NCBI GenBank assembly: GCA_028751875.1
Contig: CM054158.1
Location: 10,280,719-10,344,718 of the forward strand
DNA from: Rapana venosa
Lineage: Eukaryota > Mollusca > Gastropoda > Neogastropoda > Muricidae
Direction: 5' to 3'
DNA length: 64,000 nt
The translations under genes were made by a program, and so were the position numbers. Each line of letters opens with the position of its first letter. The stretch's first letter is position 1. The notes beneath the pieces were generated by a model. It did not search any database. It was given only the letters and a program-made list of their open reading frames with translations, and was not told the DNA's origin. Shown here one piece after another: positions 58,160-64,000 of this stretch.

Positions 58160-58286
58160 TGCATTTTCTTCTTCTTCTTCTTCCTTTTTTGTCATGTTTC
58201 TCCCAGGGGAGGTTTGACATTGATGAGCCTTCTCCATCTCTCTCTGTTTTGAGCTTCCTCCTTATTTATGCCCCTTTCTTTAAGGT
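58160..58286 (-). mobile_element. RTE-like LINE, 3' end (outer element of nest, part 1)
   Basis: Reverse complement of the 3' end of the LINE at 47239-50267: (CTT)n, then CATGTTTCTCCCAGGGGAGG, TTTGACATTGATGAGCCTTC and TTATTTATGCCCC. Breaks at AAGGT (58282-58286), and the element resumes at 62337. Confidence 0.93.
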
Positions 58287-58589
58287 AATATAATAATAAT
58301 AATAAATGGAACTTATATAGCGCTATATCTTGTTAAGACAAATCAAAGCGCATGCATTCAACCTAATCTTACACAGTGATGCAATTAATGATAAATGATC
58401 AATTGTTTAAACAAACAGATATTTACAAACATGGTGCGCTGCAGACAAAATGTATGAAATAAAATTTCAATAGTCAGATTTTTTCAAAAGCACACACACA
58501 CTCGCACAGGTCGTATACTTGAGCAGGGTGATAGGACATAGGTTAGTGAAGGTGGGATAGCTCTGATATGAAACAGGAGGGGGGGAATC

Positions 58590-59424
58590 TTAGGTTTGAA
58601 ATAAATATGTCTTTAGGCTGGATTTAAAAGTGTCATAACTAGGTTTCTGGCGAAGAGAGAGAGGGAGCTCATTCCAGGTCGATGGACCCGAAATAGAGAA
58701 AGAGCGGCGGCCAACAGTGGATTGGTTGAATCTAGGTATTCGTAGGCACAAGGTATCTGCAGCAGAGCGGAGGGAACGTGAAGAAGTGTACAAGTGAAGA
58801 CATTCACAGAGGTAGGAGGGTGCAGTTTTGTGGAGACATTTGTAACAGAGGGTACTGATCTTATAATTTACTCTGTGGCACAGGCAGCTAGTGGAGAGAT
58901 CGCAAGAGAGGGGTAATGTGCTCAGATTTTTTCTTTCTGAGAACTAGTCGAGCTGCAGAGTTTTGTATACGTTGAAGGGAGTGGATAGATGATGCTGGCA
59001 GACCAGACAAAAGAGAATTGCAATAGTCCGGAGGTGAAAGAATGAGAGAAGTGACAAGTTTGGCTGTTGCATCGGTGGACAGGTACTTTCGAATTGCACT
59101 AATATGCCATAATTGGTAGTAGCAGGACTGACAGGTCTGGGTAATGAATTTTTGCACAGAGAGTGTGTTGTCGATAACAACACCTAGATACTTCACAGCA
59201 GTGGATAGAGGGACTGATGTATTGCCGAGTTCTATTGAAGCTGTTGTAATAGAAGAGAGTTTGTGTTTGGTCCCTACAAGCATGGCTTCGGTTTTATCTG
59301 CATTTAGCTGTAATTTGTTCTGTGTCATCCAGTTTTGAATATCTTCAAAGCAGCGGGCCATATTTGTCAGGAGAGAAGGCAGGTTTTCAGGAGTAACTCT
59401 GCTTTGAATCTGAGTCATCTGCAT
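58590..59424 (-). pseudogene. L2-like RT C-terminal part
   Basis: Frame 58888-59424 starts just after FYADDS (shift near 59405) and reads [76 protein letters not shown]. After another shift, 58590-58793 reads the family C-terminus [40 protein letters not shown] and LKTYLFQT then stop. Confidence 0.9.
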
Positions 59425-60643
59425 AAAAATGATGGTTGATTTGATGACGGTTTATTATATGTGACAGTGGGGCAGTGTAAAGAGTGAAAAGAACAGGGCC
59501 TAGAACTGATCCCTGTGGGACTCCACATTCCAGTTTGGCAGGTATTGATTGAATCTTGTTTACTGCAACTGTCTGAAATCGGTCAGTAAGGTATGAATTA
59601 AACCAGGTGAGGGCTGTGCAAGTAACACCAAACGTTTTTTGAAGACGGGAGAGAAGAATTGAGTGGTCTATAGTATCGAAGGCTGCTGATAAGTCGAGTA
59701 ATAATAATAATAATAATAATATATGGAATTTATATGGCGTTGAATCTATAGAGTGAGAAGGGAGATTTTCCCTGAGTCAGAAGCGAGTAGAAGCGTGTTT
59801 AAAGTGTGTACTAGGGTGGTTTCAGTGCTATGGTTGACGCGATAGGCAGACTGGAACTCAGGAAGAAGATTGTTGGAGAGATGGTGGTTGTTGAGCTGTT
59901 TGAGAACTACTTTTTCAAGGACTTTAGAAATAAAAGGTAGATTGGAAACAGGTCTATAATTCTTCAGAATGGTAGGGTCAAGGTCATGCTTTTTGAGTAG
60001 AGGTGTGACTATAGCAGTTTTGAGAGTTGATGGAACATTTCCTGAAGCAAGAGATGAGTTTACTATTTTCGTGATAGCGGGTATGAGTTGTGGTAGGCAC
60101 TGTGTGAAAAGAGAAGCAGGTATGGGATCAAGATCACATGATTTTATAGTCATTTCTTTCAGAATTGTCATGATTTCTTTCTCACTTGTCGGATGAAAGA
60201 AAAGGAGAGGATTGCCAGAGAATTGGGGATCAGGAACTGCAGGCTGGAAAGGAGTCTGATCCAGTTTGGAGCGAATGTTATAGACTTTTTCAGAAAAGAA
60301 TGCAGAAAATATAGAAGGGAGTTCAGAGTGGTTGTGAATGGAAGGCAGAGGGCTTGCCTTCACAGATCCAAGAAGAGGAGATGTGAAGGAAAAGAGAGAT
60401 TTCATAGACGTGGCATCAAGAACTTGAGAGGAGTAATACTTTGTTTTTTCTGAAAGAATTAAAGATTTGACTTTGTTTACTTGTTTTCGAAAGAGCTGCT
60501 TATTAATTTCCGTTTTTGATTTTCGCCTCTGCCGCTCTAGTTGCCTGCGTTTGCGCTTTGCGACCAGGATGTCATGGGTGTACCATGGCGCACAGGGCCT
60601 ATCAGGCAGGAGACGGTCATTCGGAGGTGCATGCTCATCAAGC
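59425..60643 (-). pseudogene. L2-like RT fingers and palm
   Basis: Continuous after the stop at about 60644-60646: basic linker (LVAKRKRRQLERQRRKSK), FFSEKVYNIR, CDLDPIPASLF, TAIVTPLLKK, LKNYRPVSNLPFISKVLEKV, HHLSNNLLPEFQSAYR, then after the 50-base insertion [10 protein letters not shown] (motif A), [18 protein letters not shown] motif B near 59500-59540, and FYADDS (motif C, near 59410). Confidence 0.9.
59700..59750 (-). mobile_element. Tail-only retroposon insertion in L2 RT
   Basis: Inside the RT frame, between codons for LLTL and [11 protein letters not shown], sits (TTA)n preceded by CAACGCCATATAAATTCC on the minus strand. That is only the last 50 or so bases of an L2/SINE-type 3' tail. 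Removing it restores the [12 protein letters not shown] reading. Confidence 0.8.
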
Positions 60644-60645
60644 AG

Positions 60646-61803
60646 TTACTGTTGGCTGAGAACATCATTGTAGTGTTTAGATGGGTTATTGTTGTCAGAG
60701 GTTTGTGATAGGCATTCAGCAGCTTGTGAAGAGAAAGTTTGAATATCTATGGCCTTGAGGTTGCGACGGGCGACATACTTTTTCTTTCTGATAGGCTTTG
60801 CAATGTTCATAGAGAAAAGAACAGCGGAATGATTAGAAAGTAGTTCATCAGTGATAGATACAGATGTGATCAGCTCTTGGGAAACATCGGCAATTAGCCA
60901 GTCTAAAATATGTCCTGATCTGTGTGTTGCTTCGTTTACCAGCTGAGAAAGAGAGTGGTTTGACAAAGAAAGAGAAAGACGTTTGACATCAGAAGAAGAC
61001 TCGTTATCAAAATGGAAGTTAAAGTCACCGAGAATGATGAGCTTTCTGGGAGAGAGGCTGTAGTGATCCAGGAGTGACTGAAACTCTTGATGGAAAATGG
61101 AAGATGTCAGATTATTCTTATGGCTTGGACATGGACGGTAAAGACAGCAGAAAGTAATAGAGTGGCCAGGTCTGTTGAAGTTGAGTTCACAGACTTCGAA
61201 AGATTCAGGTGAGAAAGGAAGGGAGTGACATAAAGAAAGAGCAGGTTCAAGTGTATCTTTATAAATGATGGCAATGCCACCTCCACGGGAGGGTCGGGGA
61301 AGAGAAAGAGTTTTATAACCAGGTGGTGTCAGTTGTTTTATTTTCGGTTCAAGACCGTGTGGTTTTAACCAGGTTTCTGTAAGAAATGTTAGATCAATGT
61401 TCTTTACAGAGATGAAATCGGAAATGAGATCAGCTTTACCTTCTGGGCAGACAGATTGCACATTGAACATGCACATGTGAAGGATGTTAGGAGGCAGAGA
61501 GGTTGATGATAACTGTGGTGAATTAGGATAACTGTCAGTGGAAGAGGATGAAGGCAATAGTAAAGATGTGGAGAGTGGAAGAGCAGACAAAAGTTTGGAT
61601 TGAGAGTCAGGTGTAGAAGCTGGTGAAAGAACTGGGGAAGTTTGGGGATTTGCAGTTTCATACACACCATGATATACATTATCAGAACACGTTTTATCAA
61701 AGTCGTAAACACAGGAAGAAGCAGGTGGATCAGAGGGAAGCGAAGCAGTGTTGTCCTTGGTTACGGTGGTAGCGGTAGTGACGTCAGAAGTGAGGATGGA
61801 CAC
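60646..61803 (-). CDS. L2-like LINE endonuclease ORF, open to a premature stop
   Basis: 385 codons. After a serine/threonine-rich leader (about 110 residues) comes an apparently intact EEP endonuclease: MFNVQSVCPEGK (N), FLTETWLKPHG (E), GGGIAIIYKD, CLYRPCPSHKN, LIILGDFNFHFDN (D, N), GHILDWLIAD (D) and LLSNHSAVLF (H). It ends at TAA about 60 codons after SNHSA, where related copies read on in the same frame into the RT. Start uncertain: the leader may extend upstream or belong to another frame. Confidence 0.85.
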   Translation of the reverse strand: MSILTSDVTTATTVTKDNTASLPSDPPASSCVYDFDKTCSDNVYHGVYETANPQTSPVLSPASTPDSQSKLLSALPLSTSLLLPSSSSTDSYPNSPQLSSTSLPPNILHMCMFNVQSVCPEGKADLISDFISVKNIDLTFLTETWLKPHGLEPKIKQLTPPGYKTLSLPRPSRGGGIAIIYKDTLEPALSLCHSLPFSPESFEVCELNFNRPGHSITFCCLYRPCPSHKNNLTSSIFHQEFQSLLDHYSLSPRKLIILGDFNFHFDNESSSDVKRLSLSLSNHSLSQLVNEATHRSGHILDWLIADVSQELITSVSITDELLSNHSAVLFSMNIAKPIRKKKYVARRNLKAIDIQTFSSQAAECLSQTSDNNNPSKHYNDVLSQQ

Positions 61804-61830
61804 GGATGTAGGGGGCCGCAGGCGATGATG

Positions 61831-62336
61831 TCAGCCGGCACGGGTACCTCGTCTAGTTTTGCTGCGGTTGATTCCTAAGGTTAAAGTGTGTTGTTTAAGT
61901 CTGTTTGGTATGTTGCAAAACCCATGTGAGAGCAAAGCTCTCATGTCTTCGGCAGTTAGTGTCATATCGGTGGAAGGAGGAACACTGGGTAGTTGTGGTG
62001 GGTGAGATCTGAGTTTGTGTTTCACGTGCAATTTTTCACATGGCAGCAGGGTTACAGTAAAATGGGTCACAAGGACCAGCAATGTCAGTTGAACACAAAT
62101 CATACAGTCAGTTGAATCTTCAAAAATTTATCGGAAAAATGAAAATTATAAATTAAAGTAATTCAAAATGCAAATGATATTAAGGAAAACTATTCTGACC
62201 AGTCAATGCACGGTGGAAACACAAAAACGTAGATATCAAATGTTTTGCTGAACGGAGAAAAAATGCACAAAACAACACTCAAATACAGAGAGACACACCC
62301 TGCTGCCATCCAGCGCAAAGGCCATTCACTCCATCC
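61831..62336 (-). mobile_element. L2-like LINE 5' UTR and first short frame
   Basis: ORF 61831-62103 (90 codons): FTVTLLPCEKLHVKH, then LTAEDMRALLSHGFCNI. The same text occurs at 3897-4142 and 20196-20522, so it is a true part of the element. The 5' end abuts the outer LINE at 62336. Could be the N-terminus of the main frame or a separate short ORF. Confidence 0.7.
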
Positions 62337-63117
62337 AAGGTCATCTGCAATACAGGTAGCCCAGGTTTTGCTAGGTCTTCCCTTTGGTCTCTTTCCACCC
62401 ACTATGAAGTTCATTGCTCTTTATAGGATGTGGTGGTCTGCTTTCCGTTGAACATGCCCAAACCAGTGCAGTCTATTGGTACTAGCTACAGACTTCAGAT
62501 CATCAAATTTGCACATTCTCCATAGTTCTTTATTCGTGATCCTGTCTTCCCATTCGATCTTTGTCATGTAGCGTAGCATTCGGTTTTCACAGCTCTTCAA
62601 CAAACGTTTGACGGTTTTTGTGAAAACCCATGTCTCCGAACCATACAGGAGAACAGGTCTGATGCAGGCCTTATATATCAGGCAGCGTCTCTCCAGTGGG
62701 ATTTTCTGATTTCTGAGCAGACTTGCCAATTCTTTCCATTTCTTCCATGCACTCGCAATCCTGGTTCTGACAGCTAACTCTGATTTTGCTTCACAGCTCA
62801 TCATCTCTCCCAGGTTGCAGAATTCGTCTACCAGTTCTATCTTCCCTTGTTCGAATTCTAGCTTCTCCTTTCCTGCATCGGTATTGTCTTCACCCTTCTT
62901 ATTCATACAACTGGGGCAGACAAATACTCCGTCCTCCTTCTTCAGACTTTTGAGCTTTGAGCATCTTTTGTGACACCAATATTGACAGTAGGAGCATTTG
63001 ATCGAATTGCTCCCTACACCTTTGTGGCAGACACCACATGGGTATTTGCCTTGCTCTCTATGTGTCCTCTGCGTTCTAATCTCTGTTTCCAATTGCCAAA
63101 TCTTTGAGTAGTGTCAT
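62337..63117 (-). mobile_element. RTE-like LINE (outer element, part 2) with PHD-like finger
   Basis: ORF 62421-63092 is continuous over finger and C-terminal domain: CGVC, CSYC, WCHKRC, CPSC (62907-63038), then VDEFCNLGEMMSCEAKSELA, CIRPVLLYGSETWVF, and FGHVQRKADHHI. Compared with the + strand copy it lacks 55 bases just before the finger (between RLERRG and THREQGKY). The C-end KRPKGRPSKTWATCIADDL (after a shift) runs to the L2 insertion at 62336. Confidence 0.92.
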
Positions 63118-63824
63118 AATAATAATAATAATACATGAAATTTATATAGCGCCATATCTTGAAATAAACCCAAATCATAGCGCTTTCATTCACCTCACTC
63201 ATTCACATGCAGCCAGTTGCAATCAATAGTTTTTACAAATTCAAATGTATACATTCACACCCACACACATAAAGGTTATACACTTCGGCAGTGTGGTGGG
63301 GGTTTGTCTGTTGAGGGCAGGGACACAAATGAGGTGGAACAAGAGAGGAGAATCTTAGGTTTGAAATAAATGAGTCTTGAGGCCGGATTTAAAAGCTTCA
63401 TAAGAAGGCTTTTGGCGGAGGGAGAGAGGGAGGTCATTCCAGATCAATGGACCAGAAACAGAGAAAGAGCGACGGCCAACGGTGGATTGGTTGAATCTAG
63501 GTGTTCTTAAGCACAAGGTATCTGCAGCAGAGCGGAGGGAACGAGAAGGAGTGTACAGGTGAAGACATTCACAGAGGTAGGAAGGTGCAGTTTTGTGGAG
63601 GCATTTGTAACAGAGGGTACTGATCTTATAGTTTACTCTCTGTGGCACAGGCAGCCAGTAGAGAGATAGCAAGAGAGGAGTAATGTGCTCAGATTTTTTC
63701 TTTCTGAGGACTAGTCGAGCTGCAGAGTTTTGTATACGTTGAAGGGAGTGGATAGATGAAGCTGGGAGACCGGCCAGAAGAGAATTGCAATAATCCAGTC
63801 GTGAGAGAATGAGGGACGTGACTA
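63118..63824 (-). mobile_element. 5'-truncated L2-like LINE inserted in RTE-like LINE
   Basis: Flanked by GTCAT at 63113-63117 and 63825-63829, a 5-bp target duplication, with the outer LINE reading on across it. Contains the (TAA)n tail and ATATAGCGCCATATCTTG, the 3' UTR, and the C-terminal frame 63355-63672 ([61 protein letters not shown]). 707 bases of a roughly 4-kb element. Confidence 0.92.
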
Positions 63825-64000
63825 GTCATCACTGTTCTCAGCTACAAGTACTAAGTCATCAGCATACAGCAGTTCCCAGATCTCTTCTGGCCTCTCCACT
63901 TCCCTGGATATTTCATTCATCACGAGGACAAAGAGCAGAGGGCTCAATGCGGATCCTTGGTGCACTCCTACTTTTATCTCAAAGCTTTCTGACGTCCCAA
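63825..64000 (-). mobile_element. RTE-like LINE (outer element, part 3), runs off window
   Basis: Minus strand reads GTSESFEIKVGVHQGSALSP, the motif B region, and [16 protein letters not shown] (motif C), colinear with 49150-49330 of the + strand copy. More of the RT and the endonuclease should follow past the right edge. Confidence 0.93.

Larger units (their letters stand above)
58287..62336 (-). mobile_element. L2-like LINE, nearly full length, inserted in RTE-like LINE
   Basis: 4,050 bases between AAGGT (58282-58286) and AAGGT (62337-62341), a 5-bp target duplication inside the outer LINE. On the minus strand: 5' UTR, a short first frame, a long frame with endonuclease, RT, C-terminal domain, about 300 bases of 3' UTR, and the tail GATATAGCGCTATATAAG then TTATTATTATTATA. 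A premature stop, several shifts and a 50-base tail insertion (59700-59750) inactivate it. Most complete LINE in the window. Confidence 0.93.

Overview
The window is eukaryotic nuclear DNA from an animal, most likely a marine invertebrate; the repeat content (L2-like and RTE-like LINEs, tRNA-derived SINEs, (ACTTG)n-tailed repeats, long minisatellites) makes me favour a mollusc, but that is inference. I see no bacterial genes, rRNA, CRISPR or operon. The only host gene I recognise is on the + strand: DNAJC25, an ER-membrane J-domain co-chaperone. It is seen as six exons: 35087-35133 (5' end in an N gap), 37147-37201, 37788-37894, 44770-44910, 52090-52154 and 54433-54625. The signal peptide/J-domain start and the last coding exon are not visible. 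Everything from 54626 to the right edge would lie in its intron.

Layout. 1-32752 is a direct tandem duplication with a 16,380-base unit (junction 16372/16373), almost certainly recent or an assembly artefact, because even a 5.7-kb degenerate 22-bp satellite inside it matches base for base. Each copy holds Polinton-type integrase remnants cut by an RTE-like LINE tail, the 5' part of an L2-like LINE, the satellite, an L2 RT fragment, a decayed RTE-like LINE and an I-clade LINE with RNase H. 32753-34021 holds two minisatellites (24 and 36 bp). 34022-34586 is an L2 3' end, followed by a 500-N gap. 35087-58160 is the DNAJC25 exon/intron region. Its introns contain SINEs, a composite retroposon with an 18-bp target duplication, a piggyBac relic and a Kolobok-like relic (both at TTAA), and a 3.0-kb RTE-like LINE with a 15-bp target duplication. 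58160-64000 is a nested stack: an RTE-like LINE on the minus strand, split by a nearly full-length 4.05-kb L2-like LINE and by a 0.7-kb truncated one.

The most striking pattern is in DNAJC25. Several splice sites are embedded in minisatellites whose unit spans the exon-intron boundary. About 80 tandem copies of a GTAAGT donor follow exon 6, about 12 copies of its acceptor precede it, 12 copies of a TTTTCAG/AGGAG acceptor precede exon 3, and a 52-bp array ends 3 bases before exon 5. The second novelty candidate is a C4HC3 (PHD-like) zinc finger lying inside the RT polypeptide of the RTE-like LINE, between the YADD palm and the C-terminal domain, seen in two independent copies.

Limits: many frameshifts and homopolymer anomalies suggest unpolished long-read sequence. 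All family names are from motif recognition by eye, and LINE clade names are approximate.
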